This document shows positions 9,213-18,708 of a stretch of 64,000 nt of DNA, piece by piece (within the stretch, counting starts at the first letter, position 1; the number at the start of each line of letters is the position of its first letter). Location: assembly GCF_030348505.1 (NCBI RefSeq), contig NZ_JAUCFJ010000002.1:748001-812000 (forward strand), in the 5' to 3' direction. The position numbers and the translations under genes were made by a program. The notes below the pieces were generated by a model. It saw only the letters and a program-made list of their open reading frames with translations, was not told where the DNA came from and did not search any database. Origin of the DNA: Lysinibacillus sp. G4S2 (GTDB lineage: Bacteria; Bacillota; Bacilli; Bacillales_A; Planococcaceae).

Positions 9213-10394
9213 TCACTCTGGCATCAATTTTAAATTACGGTCATTGTAAGCAAGCACGACGTAGTCTGGGTGCATGCTTTGTAAATAAGGAATAAGATCT
9301 TTATCCAAATAGCGTAAGTCTAAAATCGTCATCTTTTTAAAGTGACTTGCTACATGAAATTGAATGGCATTAAAATATGAATCTTTGATGACGACGATAT
9401 GTTTATCGCTGTCATAGTCATTGTTAACAATCGTGAGCTCTGCAAAGTCTCGGCTGTAAGCATCAGCATAGTTTACGACTTTGTCAGGACTCGTTTGTTT
9501 GGCACGACCGTATACTGCCTCGTATGGAGCCGTGACGCCATCTTCAATTGTGCCATCATAGATTGTAAATTGCGTTGAGAACGAAGCGGGCTCGTTGTAG
9601 CAAATTTGATCTTGGTTATCGACGGTCATGTACAAGATTTTATTCCATGAGCCAGCAAACTTATTTGGTAAGCAATAAGTATTGGCTTCCTCGTATGGAA
9701 TTGGCTCAATTGTTTCACCGAGTCGTTCGCTCATCGTTTTCATTAGTGCCTCGTAGCCTGAGTATGCGCCACGCATTGTCCAGTGATGATCGGTTTTGTA
9801 GAAGTTCCGTTCAGCAGAAAAGTCGTTCTTCATTTCATCATAGAGACGAATATTGTCTACATCTGCATCAGTAACAAGCTCATGTAGGCGCGCATTATTG
9901 GCAATTCCCGCATCATCAGGCATATAGCTTGGACTTGGCTCACGTGAGTAAGTCGCCTTAGCTGGTAGTGAGTAAAACGTAAACGGGATATTTTCTTCAG
10001 CAAGCCCTTCGCTTAGTGTTTGTAAATCGGAAGCGAAGGAGGCAAGCTCTTCATCAGATTTTGCTTCAGCGGGCTTTGAAATAATCCAACCGCTGTCATC
10101 ATCAACTGCGTACTTATCGTTTAAGTAGGTTTTCCCCATTGCACGTTGGAAGTAAACGTAGTTGCGCATCCATGTATCACGTGCAGGAAATTGATCGGAA
10201 ATATATGTTTCTACTTGTTTTGACCATGCCCCAGATAAGATCTCCTGTGGGCTTGGTGAAATGTTTGCAGATTCTAACGGACGGTTCTCCATTTCAGATT
10301 GCGGACGATCCACCGTTAACACATGCACGACGAAGCCACCGAAAATGATGCAAAAAAAGGTTATTGGTAATAGATACATTTGTATTTTTCGCAT
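9213..10394 (-). CDS. DHHW-family O-acetyltransferase partner (AlgX/AlgJ/PatB-like)
   Basis: A 393-residue protein with one N-terminal membrane helix (about 8-28) and a large outside domain of the SGNH-like DHHW family. The diagnostic DHHWTMRGAYSGY lies near residue 200 and a conserved segment VIKDSYFNA near 345 would carry the catalytic Ser. Such proteins pair with an MBOAT membrane protein: the MBOAT partner passes acetyl across the membrane and the DHHW/SGNH protein puts it on the polymer. The MBOAT gene lies 10 bp upstream in the same operon. In Bacillus cereus and B. anthracis related Pat proteins acetylate the secondary cell wall polysaccharide that binds SLH domains, so that role is inferred here. 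Alginate-type or peptidoglycan acetylation remain alternatives. Confidence 0.82.
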   Translation of the reverse strand: MRKIQMYLLPITFFCIIFGGFVVHVLTVDRPQSEMENRPLESANISPSPQEILSGAWSKQVETYISDQFPARDTWMRNYVYFQRAMGKTYLNDKYAVDDDSGWIISKPAEAKSDEELASFASDLQTLSEGLAEENIPFTFYSLPAKATYSREPSPSYMPDDAGIANNARLHELVTDADVDNIRLYDEMKNDFSAERNFYKTDHHWTMRGAYSGYEALMKTMSERLGETIEPIPYEEANTYCLPNKFAGSWNKILYMTVDNQDQICYNEPASFSTQFTIYDGTIEDGVTAPYEAVYGRAKQTSPDKVVNYADAYSRDFAELTIVNNDYDSDKHIVVIKDSYFNAIQFHVASHFKKMTILDLRYLDKDLIPYLQSMHPDYVVLAYNDRNLKLMPE

Positions 10395-10404
10395 GTTGTC
10401 CCAC

Positions 10405-11829
10405 CTAGAATCTAAAGTAAATGAATGGATTATGTGTTGCGTTTACTAAAAACATCGTGATAAAGAGCAACAATGCCCCATAATAAATTGTTTGTACAAG
10501 ACGTAGACTCCAATCAAATGACAGGGAAGCCGTCGCTTTTTGCTCGCTCCAAGTGTGATAAAGTCTATAAATTGGCATAGCGAATATGATCGCGACTACA
10601 AAATACACGGCATAGTCCTTCGCCAGTAAAATCGTTTCATAATTATAAAGTGGAGCATCGGATAGGCCGAACATCGTTTTGATAAAATCAAAAGCATATG
10701 TAAAGTCATTCGCTCTAAAGAATACCCAACCTATCAGAACGATAATAAGAATATAAACATGGCGTAAGAAACGAGGAATACGTTCCAACCATTTTAAAAG
10801 CACCCATTTCTCGAGGCAAATTAATATACCGTAATAAAAACCCCAAGCCATAAATGTCCAGCTTGCCCCGTGCCAAAAGCCCGTTAGCGTCCACACAATT
10901 AATAAATTTCGATAGAGCTTCCATTCGTGGCTAACACGACTACCTCCAAGTGGGAAGTAGACATAGTCTCTGAACCAGCTGCTAAGCGAAATATGCCAGC
11001 GACGCCAAAAGTCTGTGACGGACTGTGCAATGTATGGATAGTTAAAGTTCTCTTCAAAATGAAAACCAAAAATTCGTGCTAAACCAATGGCCATATCACT
11101 ATAACCTGAGAAGTCAAAGTAGATTTGTAACGAGTAAGCTAAGATACCGATCCAAGCAGTCCCCGTCGTTAAATCTCCACCTGATAAACTAAAGACATGA
11201 TCGGCGACTTCACCCATCGGATTCGCAATCAGTACTTTTTTAGCTAACCCTTGAACAAAGCGACGCGTACCAATCATCCAATCCTCAGCTGTAGAGAGAC
11301 GCTTTTTAATTTGCTCAGCAACCGTTTGATAACGAACAATCGGTCCTGCCACAAGCTGTGGAAACAGTGTAATGAAAAGTGATAAATCTAAAAAATTACG
11401 CTGTGCCTTTACATCTTTTCGATAAACATCGATAACATAGCTAAGTGCCTGGAACGTATAGAATGAAATACCGATTGGAAGCGGAACAGCCTCCCATTCA
11501 ATGGGCTTATCCAAATAGTTGTTAATAATATCCACAAAAAAGCCAGCATATTTGTAATAGCCTAAGATGGCTAGGTTACTCATAATAACAAGCCAAAGTA
11601 GCGCTTTTCGATTGGACTGATCAACTGTATTTTCAATAACGATCCCCAAAATATAGTTGAGCAAAATGGAAATCATCATTAAAAGTACATACTTCGGTTC
11701 GCCCCATGCATAAAAGAACAGACTAGCCAATAGTAAAATTGTGTTGCGTAACATCTTCGGAGAGATGAAGTACACAACGAGCACTAATGGCAAAAAGACA
11801 TATAAAAATATAAGGCTACTAAAAACCAT
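10405..11829 (-). CDS. MBOAT-family O-acyltransferase (AlgI/DltB/PatA-like)
   Basis: A 474-residue polytopic membrane protein beginning MVFSSLIFLYVFLPLVL, a typical MBOAT start. It contains the family signature FWRRWHISLSSWFRDYVY near residue 290 and the WHG motif with the putative catalytic His (TGFWHGASWT, about 320). It is expected to carry acetyl groups from a cytoplasmic donor to the outer face of the membrane. It is first in a two-gene operon with the DHHW protein. A GGGGA ribosome site sits about 10 bp before ATG 11829. Repeat array 2 begins only some 40 bp upstream, so the promoter must lie in or beyond the array. Confidence 0.88.
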   Translation of the reverse strand: MVFSSLIFLYVFLPLVLVVYFISPKMLRNTILLLASLFFYAWGEPKYVLLMMISILLNYILGIVIENTVDQSNRKALLWLVIMSNLAILGYYKYAGFFVDIINNYLDKPIEWEAVPLPIGISFYTFQALSYVIDVYRKDVKAQRNFLDLSLFITLFPQLVAGPIVRYQTVAEQIKKRLSTAEDWMIGTRRFVQGLAKKVLIANPMGEVADHVFSLSGGDLTTGTAWIGILAYSLQIYFDFSGYSDMAIGLARIFGFHFEENFNYPYIAQSVTDFWRRWHISLSSWFRDYVYFPLGGSRVSHEWKLYRNLLIVWTLTGFWHGASWTFMAWGFYYGILICLEKWVLLKWLERIPRFLRHVYILIIVLIGWVFFRANDFTYAFDFIKTMFGLSDAPLYNYETILLAKDYAVYFVVAIIFAMPIYRLYHTWSEQKATASLSFDWSLRLVQTIYYGALLLFITMFLVNATHNPFIYFRF

Positions 11830-11868
11830 TCCTTCAAATCCCCATCTCTAATAATTGTGTAATTGCTA

Positions 11869-12800
11869 ATAGAATCGCTGGTAACATCGTGAACATCGCT
11901 GATAAAATGTCGGAAATCGCTGATAAGATCGCGCCCACCGCTGATAAAAAGCCAGAATCGCTGATAAAACCGCGAACATCGCTGATAAAAAGGCAGAATC
12001 GCTGATAAAACCGCGAACACCGCTGATAAAAAGGCAGAAATCGCTGATAAAACCGCGCCCACCGCTGATAAAAAGGCAGAATCGCTGATAAAACCGCGAA
12101 CATCGCTGATAAAAAGGCAGAATCGCTGATAAAATCGTGAACATCGCTGATAAAAAGGCAGAATCGCTGATAAAACCGCGAACATAGCTGATAAAAAGCT
12201 AGAATCGCTGATAAAATCGTGAACATCGCTGATAAAAAGCTAGAATCGCTGATAAAATCGCGAACATCGCTGATAAAAAGGCAGAATCGCTGATAAAACC
12301 GCGAACATAGCTGATAAAAAGCTAGAATCGCTGATAAAACCACGAACATGGCTGATAAAAAGGCAGAATCGCTGATAAAACCGCGAACACCGCTGATAAA
12401 AAGGCAGAATCGCTGATAAGATCGTGAACATCGCTGATAAAAAGGTAGAATCGCTGATAAAACCGTGAACATCGCTGATAAAAAGGCAGAATCGCTGATA
12501 ACATCGCGAACATGGCTGATAAAAAGCTAGAATCGCTGATAACATCGTGACCCCCGCTGATAAAATGCTCTAAATCGCTGGTAACATCGTGAACATCGCT
12601 GATAAAATGTCGGAAATCGCTGATAAAACCGCGCCCCCCGGCTAATAAGCTGCCCCAAATCGCTAATAAAACCGTCCAAACCACTAATAAAATGCCAAAA
12701 ACCGCCGATAACACCACGAACTCCGCTGATAAGACAAAAATCGCCGATAATATCACTACAACATGTTAATAAGTTCCAAACCCTAATAAAACCGTCGACA
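11869..12800 (+). repeat. Tandem array 2, core CGCTGATAAAA, 41-bp dimer
   Basis: About 45 units. A 20-bp type with tail AGGCAGAAT alternates regularly with a 21-bp type with tail CCGCGAACAT, giving a 41-bp higher-order repeat. Units at the right edge decay (CGCTAATAAAA, CACTAATAAAA, CGCCGATAACA). It lies between the divergent MBOAT operon and the S-layer gene. The 20/21 mixture breaks every reading frame, although long minus-strand frames arise by chance. Confidence 0.92.
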
Positions 12801-13000
12801 TTATATCGAGAAATCGCCAAAATAACTGATAATCTGCAAAACTGCTAGAAAATTCTAATATAATCAAGGAAATACAAGAATAAATTACCTACCTTATTGT
12901 AACGTATATTCACGATTTGTTCACTAATGGTTTTTGATCAAATATTGGTAAAAAGTCGATTTTTGTCGAAAAATAGTTGGGGAAAACGACATGGGTAAAT
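12801..13000. other. AT-rich upstream region of the S-layer gene
   Basis: AT-rich sequence between array 2 and the S-layer promoters. A-tracts and T-tracts such as 12955-12975 suggest intrinsic curvature, common upstream of strong promoters. No gene is seen. Confidence 0.4.
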
Positions 13001-13009
13001 TGGTATAAT
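12999..13009 (+). promoter_or_regulatory. S-layer distal promoter P1 (extended -10)
   Basis: TTGGTATAAT is a perfect -10 with an upstream TGN extension. The -35 region (12981-12986) is poor, as is usual for extended -10 promoters. It would give a leader of about 200 nt. Confidence 0.45.
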
Positions 13010-13137
13010 TTCCGTGTGGCAGTAAGGTTTGTATGTTAATTTTCAGGATGGGGACAATATGCACTTTAATCTAAAAAATGGGTATAAACCCTTTAAAAAT
13101 CTACTGTTACCATATCTTTCATTCCATATCTTGCCCT

Positions 13138-13167
13138 TTGAAATTTATTATCTCGTACTCTTATAAT
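13138..13167 (+). promoter_or_regulatory. S-layer proximal promoter P2
   Basis: TTGAAA (13138-13143), 18 bp, TATAAT (13162-13167). Start of transcription is expected near 13174, which places the hairpin at 13176-13192 at the extreme 5' end of the mRNA. Confidence 0.6.
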
Positions 13168-13175
13168 AGATTCGT

Positions 13176-13192
13176 AGTCACCAAAAGTGGCT
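13176..13192 (+). promoter_or_regulatory. 5'-terminal mRNA hairpin of the S-layer leader
   Basis: AGTCAC pairs with GTGGCT around a CAAAA loop, 10 bases before the AGGAGG ribosome site. A hairpin at the very 5' end could protect the mRNA, in keeping with the long-lived transcripts known for S-layer genes. Confidence 0.45.
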
Positions 13193-13216
13193 AATTTATC
13201 TAGGAGGTTCTTTCAT

Positions 13217-16200
13217 ATGAAACAAAAATATAGTAAATGGGTTGTCGGCGCAGCATCAGCGGCCCTAGTAGCATCAGCAATCGTACCAGCAGCAAGCGCA
13301 GCAAGCAGCTTTTCTGATATTGAAAAAAGTGACCACAAGGATGCAATTTTAGCATTAGCAGACGCTAAAATCGTAGCTGGTTACCCAGATGGAACATTCA
13401 AACCGAATGCGGTTGTAACTCGCGGAAATGTTACAAAATTCTTAGGTAAATGGTTAGTATCAGAAAACTACGAAATTCCTGCAAACTATGCAACAGAAGC
13501 ACGTTTCACTGATTTACCAACAACAACACCTGACAAAGAGTTATTACAATATGCAGCACTTGTTAAAGATGCAGGCGTATTCAAAGGCTCAAATAACCAA
13601 TTAATGCACACTAGTAACATGAACCGTGAACAAATGGCGGTTGTTTTAGTACGTGCTATTAAAACAGTTTACAACGTAGATTTAGTAGCAGATTACAAAG
13701 AATCTGACTTCAAAACTACAATCACTGATTTAGACAAAGCTACAGCTACTGAAAACCGTGAAGCAATTATCGCGTTAGAATATGCTGGACTTACAAACGT
13801 GAAAGCGTTCAATCCTAAAAACACATTAACACGCGGTCAATTCGCATCATTCTTACACCGTACAATTACTAAAATTGGTCAAGAAGCGACTTTAACTGTT
13901 AAAGAAGCTAAAGTTGTAGATGCAACTACATTAGAAGTAACACTTTCTAATGACAAAAAACATACTGTAACATTACCAACTCCACTTCCAGAAAACAAAG
14001 AAACTAAAGTAGAATTTGTAATCGATGGTAAAACTTATTCAGCTGTAGTTACATATGTAACTGACGTAAAAGTAAAATCTGTTGATGCAGTAAATGCAAA
14101 AACTTTAGCAGTAACTTTCAATAAACCAGTTGAAACTGAAAAAGCTAAATTTGAGCTTAAAAAAGATGGCTTCAAATCTAACTTCTCTTCTATTACATGG
14201 AACGAAGATAAAACAGTTGCAACAATTGAATTAACAAGCAAAATTACAAAAGGTGAATTCACTGTTAACGTAACTGGTCTTTCAGAGAAAGCAGTAACTG
14301 GTTCAGTGAAAACTGAAGACGAAAAAGTTGCTGGTATTGAAGTTCTAGGTGATGTAGCTCCATCAACTGGCGACAAAACAGCTACTATCGGCTTCCAAGT
14401 TAAAAACCAATACGGTGAAGATATTACAAAATTAAACGCTTCATCTTTAACACTTACTGCAGCAGGTGCTGATTCAGCAGTTGCAAATGCAGACGGCTCT
14501 ATCACTATTAATAAAGCTGCTGGTCTTAAAGAAGGCGACAAAGTTGTACTTACAGTGATCCACGGTTCAACTGCAACTACAACTACAAAAACAGTAACAG
14601 TTTCTGCTAAAACTGTAGCATCTGATGTAACAATTGGTGCACTTTACAACAAAGATGGCAAAACTTTAACTGAAGATACTAATTTAGCAAAAGATAAATT
14701 CTATCTTCCTGTTTCAGTAAAAGACCAATACGGTAAAGAAGTTACTGATTTAAACCGTCTAAATGGCGCAAATGGTGAGGTTCTTGTAACAAATACAAAC
14801 CAAGCTGTTGCAACATTTGGTGCATTTGAAAAACAAACAATCGATGGCAAAGATGTAATCGTACTTCCTGTTACTAGCATCGTAGCAAATGGTGATACAA
14901 ACGTAATCGTTATCGCAAAAGCAACTGGTAAAAACAACCAAGCTGCTGTAAAAGTTGCTGAAGGTTTACGTGCTGATTCAGTAACATTAGGAGCACCAAC
15001 AAAAGTTGTTACTGCTGGAGCAGACATCCTATTCCCATTATCTGTATTAGATAAACAAGGTAATGCAATTAAAGATACTGCTGTATTAGGCGGTTCTAAA
15101 GGTATCTCTATTACTGGCGGTACTTTAGTAGAAAAAGACGGTGAGCTTTATGCAAAAGTAGCAGGCGATAAAGTAGTAGAAAACACACCAGTAACTGTTG
15201 TTGTTACATCTTCAACTGGTAAAGTTGCAACTCAAACAGTTATCCCTAAAACTACAACTGCACCAAAAGTAATCACTGGCTTAGATAGCAAAGTAAGCAC
15301 ATCTATCCGTGAACTAGCTGATGCTAAAGTAGAAATTACTGCAAAAGACATCGTAGTTGAAGATCAATTCGGTCAAGTTGTTTCAACAGACGAGCTTCTT
15401 GCAAAACTTGCAACAGCAGGTTACACAATCAAAGCATTCACAGACAATGATGCACCATTCACTGTAACTGGTGAAATCAAAGATGCTACTAACAACAAAA
15501 TCACAGTAGCATACAAAGCAGGCGCTACTAAAACAACTGCTAATGTAACATTCAAACTTGTAAAAGTTGCGGATAATACTGCAATTGAAGCAAGCTCTTA
15601 CTCTAAACAATTCTCAGTTGTAAAAGATAGCTCATTCTCTTCTTATAAAGTAGAAGATATCAAACCTATCTACGTAGCTGGTAATGCAGGTTCTTTAGCA
15701 ATCCCAACTGGATATGGCAAAGACATCGTAGTGAAAGCAACAACAGCTAATGGTGGAGAAGTTACACTTAAAGCAGGTTCTGACTACACTGTAAAATCTA
15801 CAGTTCTTACAAACGTTGCAGATGGTAACATTACTACAGATGATGCAGCTAAAGTAGAATTCGATAAAGATGCAAAAACTGCAACTGCAAAAGTAACAAT
15901 CACAATCAACGCTACTGGTGAAGAAATCGTGAAAGAAGTAACATTCTCAAACGTTGCTCCTAAAGTAGAAAAAGTAGCTGTAGTAGAAGAAGGCAAAGCT
16001 GATAAATTCATCGCTGGCGAAGCTGTTAACGCTGTAACAACTTCTTCTTACAATGTACCTACTAACTTCGACCTAGATGCATTCTTCAAATTAGCTGACG
16101 TAGTTGTTACTGACCAATACGGCGTAATGGCAACTGTTGCTGAAGCTGACGGTGCTGGCGTAGTTAAAGGTCAAGCTAAATTTAACAACGTTCCAACTGC

Positions 16201-16375
16201 TGCAACAACTTTAACTTTATCTAAAGTTTCTGGTGAAGTAGTATTCAGCAATAACGGTACAACAACTGCATCTGCTACAGGTAAAGCAAACGACGTATTC
16301 AATGCTCGCGTAAACATTGGTGGTCAAAGCGCAACTCCTGTAAAAGTTACAGCTAAACAAGACTTCAAAAACTAA
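13217..16375 (+). CDS. S-layer protein with N-terminal SLH domains
   Basis: A 1052-residue protein. The signal peptide ends ASAIVPAASA near residue 30, and three SLH domains follow (about 32-95, 96-160, 165-225; for example YPDGTFKPNAVVTRG). The rest is a long Thr/Val/Lys/Ala-rich beta region of Ig-like and SbsA-type repeats with almost no Cys, typical of crystalline surface arrays. The true start is ATG 13217, ten bases after AGGAGG; a GTG at 13187 lies upstream of that site and is unlikely. The SLH domains bind the pyruvylated secondary cell wall polymer. Two promoters, a leader hairpin, a near-consensus ribosome site and a strong terminator fit very high expression. It is probably the main S-layer subunit and a SecA2/SlaP client, by analogy with Sap and EA1 of B. 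anthracis. Confidence 0.9.
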   Translation: MKQKYSKWVVGAASAALVASAIVPAASAASSFSDIEKSDHKDAILALADAKIVAGYPDGTFKPNAVVTRGNVTKFLGKWLVSENYEIPANYATEARFTDLPTTTPDKELLQYAALVKDAGVFKGSNNQLMHTSNMNREQMAVVLVRAIKTVYNVDLVADYKESDFKTTITDLDKATATENREAIIALEYAGLTNVKAFNPKNTLTRGQFASFLHRTITKIGQEATLTVKEAKVVDATTLEVTLSNDKKHTVTLPTPLPENKETKVEFVIDGKTYSAVVTYVTDVKVKSVDAVNAKTLAVTFNKPVETEKAKFELKKDGFKSNFSSITWNEDKTVATIELTSKITKGEFTVNVTGLSEKAVTGSVKTEDEKVAGIEVLGDVAPSTGDKTATIGFQVKNQYGEDITKLNASSLTLTAAGADSAVANADGSITINKAAGLKEGDKVVLTVIHGSTATTTTKTVTVSAKTVASDVTIGALYNKDGKTLTEDTNLAKDKFYLPVSVKDQYGKEVTDLNRLNGANGEVLVTNTNQAVATFGAFEKQTIDGKDVIVLPVTSIVANGDTNVIVIAKATGKNNQAAVKVAEGLRADSVTLGAPTKVVTAGADILFPLSVLDKQGNAIKDTAVLGGSKGISITGGTLVEKDGELYAKVAGDKVVENTPVTVVVTSSTGKVATQTVIPKTTTAPKVITGLDSKVSTSIRELADAKVEITAKDIVVEDQFGQVVSTDELLAKLATAGYTIKAFTDNDAPFTVTGEIKDATNNKITVAYKAGATKTTANVTFKLVKVADNTAIEASSYSKQFSVVKDSSFSSYKVEDIKPIYVAGNAGSLAIPTGYGKDIVVKATTANGGEVTLKAGSDYTVKSTVLTNVADGNITTDDAAKVEFDKDAKTATAKVTITINATGEEIVKEVTFSNVAPKVEKVAVVEEGKADKFIAGEAVNAVTTSSYNVPTNFDLDAFFKLADVVVTDQYGVMATVAEADGAGVVKGQAKFNNVPTAATTLTLSKVSGEVVFSNNGTTTASATGKANDVFNARVNIGGQSATPVKVTAKQDFKN

Positions 16376-16387
16376 GAAATCCTTTAA

Positions 16388-16431
16388 AAACAGTGGAAGT
16401 TCGAATTAATCGAACTCTCCACTGTTTTTTT
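16388..16431 (+). terminator. Strong terminator of the S-layer gene
   Basis: A two-part stem (AAACAGTGGA / TCCACTGTTT and AGTTCGA / TCGAACT) is followed by seven T. Confidence 0.88.
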
Positions 16432-16454
16432 GTTATCTATGAGAGCGATAGAGT

Positions 16455-16705
16455 AGCGGAGCGGCGGAAAGAAAAGCAAGAGTGACGGAACGGAGTCAAA
16501 GCAACAGAACTTGCCATGTTAGCGGCGGAGTATCAATCTTTAGCGGCGGAGTTGGCAATGTTGGCGGCGAAGTATCAACCTTTAGCGGCGGAGTTGGCAA
16601 TGTTAGCGGCGAAGTAACCCCCTTTAGCGGCGGAGTTGTCAATGTTAGCGGCGAAGTAACCCCCTTTAGCGGCGGAACAGACAATGTTAGCGGCGCACCA
16701 AGAAC
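16455..16705 (-). repeat. Tandem array 3, core CGCCGCTAA on the minus strand
   Basis: About nine clear 21-bp units of TTAGCGGCGRAGT plus a variable tail (16513-16704), preceded by degenerate units. Read on the minus strand the core is CGCCGCTAA, the same family as arrays 1 and 6. The GGAGTTGGCAATG and GAAGTAACCCCCT tails alternate. It lies right after the S-layer terminator. Confidence 0.85.
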
Positions 16706-16816
16706 CTTCACCAACAGAAAGCAAAGCCAAAGCAACAAATAGACCATCGAACGGAGCAAGATTGGCAATCAATCTCTGACATTTGAAGTAGAACCAGAGG
16801 AATAGGTTATCAAAAT

Positions 16817-17119
16817 GCCTCATCACCAAAAGTTGTAGATGTCATTTTTGAAAATATATGCGCAGTATATTAGTTGATCTTCGCTTCGGCTGGGCGACTC
16901 CTTGCGGCTCATCGGACGCCCTCAGGAAGCTTTGCTCTGTGCGAAAGCGAAGCATCAGCAAATGTTTTATCTGTGCGAAAGCGTAGCGACAGCAACAACA
17001 AATGTTTTCTGTAGCGAAAGCAAAGCGTCAGCGGCAAATGTTTTCTGTAGCGAAAGCAAAACGTCAGCTACAAAGCCCCCAGTCGGAACGGAAATCAACC
17101 ACACGTTATGGTGATGAGC
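16817..17119 (+). repeat. MITE-like dispersed repeat, copy 2 (long form)
   Basis: Starts GCCTCATCACCAAAAGTTGT and ends ACACGTTATGGTGATGAGC. The body carries four near-repeats of about 40 bp built on GCGAAAGCGAAGCGTCAGC...AAATGTTTT, then GTCGGAACGGAAATCAACC. No transposase frame. Confidence 0.8.
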
Positions 17120-17207
17120 TTTCGAAATGGAAAAATATTAAATTTTTGGATTCCATTGCACGTATTATCATAGTATGATAGATAAAATGTGTTGAGGGGT
17201 TGAACAA

Positions 17208-18707
17208 GTGAAGAAGCATACATTATTTCAGGGCGCAATGGTTGCTGCTCTAACGACAAGTGCTATTGTAATAGTGCCAACTGCGCAGGCAGCAGAAAAA
17301 TTTACGGATGTTGATTACACGAAGGAATATGGTGCCGCGGTAAAGGATTTAGCAGCACGCGGTATTATTAAAGGTTATGCAGATGGTACATTTAAGCCAT
17401 TCGCTGATGTGACGCGTGGACAGGCCGCGAGGATTGTAGCGGGTCTTTTAGGGCTGGATACTAAAAATGTAGTGGATCCTAATTTCAAAGATGTTAAGCA
17501 GAGCGATGAGTTTTACGGAGCAATCGCAGCTTTAGAAAATGCGGGGATTACTTCAGGACTTGCAGATGGTAGTTTTGGTGTCAATCAAGCGATTACACGT
17601 GAACAATTAGCGCAAATGCTAACAGCGGCGTATCATTTAGAAACTGAGGGAGTTGGCCAGACATTACCATTTAAGGATATTGTGAAATATTCCGATGCTT
17701 ATTACGCAGTCGCTCCATTGTTTGAAAATAATATAACAAAGGGGATTACACCAACTACTTTTGGTGTAAAAGAAACTGTCAAACGTTCGCAGCTTGCGTT
17801 ATTTATTCATCGTATTGAAGCAATGCAAGCAAAACGAGTTATCCAAACATTTACCGCAAGCGAGCTAGGTTCAAATTATATTGAGGCCTACGCTTCAGCC
17901 AATCTAGCTGCAGATGGTGAGCATGAATTTTTCCGCATTCTTCGAACAAATAATGATGTGAAGGTCGAGGCATTACGAGAAGGATCGGGCTATTTCATGC
18001 TTATTGGCTTCAATATGGATAATGAAGATAATTATGAAATAGTTGAAATGCAAAAATATAAAATTGATGTAACAAAAGTAGATGGAAAGCTACAAATTAA
18101 CTGCCAGCCAACCGATGAAGTTACGCCGGGCTCAGCGCTGTTTTTGGAGGAGGATTTAGGCTTTAATCCGAAAAATATTAAGCTAACTACGGCTACTGGT
18201 CATGCAGTGAGTGAGAAAGTCTACAGCTATCAACCGATTAATCTCGAAGATTGGGAGGTAGAAACTCTTCCTAAGGGCGGTAACTATGAGCTTTGGCTAT
18301 CACAAGCAGGGGACTATATTGCAACATTATCTGATGATAAAGGACAGTCGGTACGAGTAGGCATTCAGGCTAAATCTGATGGCTATGATTTGTATACAAC
18401 TTCTGCGGTTGAAAAAAATAGTGTGTTCATTCCGAAAAGTGAAATTGGCTTTACTGTGAAAGATTTCAAAATTGAACAATACACAGGTGCGATGTATGAT
18501 CATAAAATAGTAGATGTAGAGCTTTCAGCAGATGGTGTAACTGTAAAAAGCGTAGGAAAAGGTGATTCTATCTTTTCTGTCCGCCTGATTGGAGCAAATG
18601 GTGAGAAGCTATATGTACATGGAATGGTCTATGAGGTAAGCGGCATAACTGCAATGCACTATGAAATAGCGACACAAGAACAAATGGAGAATTCACCACT
18701 GAGATAA
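17208..18707 (+). CDS. SLH-domain surface protein of unknown function
   Basis: A 499-residue exported protein with signal peptide (about 1-28, PTAQAAEKF) and three N-terminal SLH domains to about residue 205 (YADGTFKPFADVTRG; LADGSFGVNQAITRE; third weaker). The remaining 290 residues are acidic, beta-rich, without Cys, and I do not recognise a family. Start is GTG 17208 behind GAGGGGT. TTCCAT and TATGAT (17151, 17174) 17 bp apart may be its promoter. It is monocistronic, and repeat array 4 begins one base after its stop without an intervening terminator. Confidence 0.78.
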   Translation: MKKHTLFQGAMVAALTTSAIVIVPTAQAAEKFTDVDYTKEYGAAVKDLAARGIIKGYADGTFKPFADVTRGQAARIVAGLLGLDTKNVVDPNFKDVKQSDEFYGAIAALENAGITSGLADGSFGVNQAITREQLAQMLTAAYHLETEGVGQTLPFKDIVKYSDAYYAVAPLFENNITKGITPTTFGVKETVKRSQLALFIHRIEAMQAKRVIQTFTASELGSNYIEAYASANLAADGEHEFFRILRTNNDVKVEALREGSGYFMLIGFNMDNEDNYEIVEMQKYKIDVTKVDGKLQINCQPTDEVTPGSALFLEEDLGFNPKNIKLTTATGHAVSEKVYSYQPINLEDWEVETLPKGGNYELWLSQAGDYIATLSDDKGQSVRVGIQAKSDGYDLYTTSAVEKNSVFIPKSEIGFTVKDFKIEQYTGAMYDHKIVDVELSADGVTVKSVGKGDSIFSVRLIGANGEKLYVHGMVYEVSGITAMHYEIATQEQMENSPLR

Positions 18708-18708
18708 T

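Noticed and set aside
11784-12820. Several minus-strand frames of 92-212 codons with FYQR and FLSA repeats
   Set aside because: They are translations of array 2. The frames switch at each 20-bp unit, and none has a ribosome site or signal peptide.
13187-13216. GTG start for the S-layer gene ten codons upstream
   Set aside because: AGGAGG at 13202-13207 lies downstream of it and fits ATG 13217, which is directly followed by a normal signal peptide.
16496-16829. Frames of 84-90 codons on both strands after the S-layer gene
   Set aside because: Translations of array 3.
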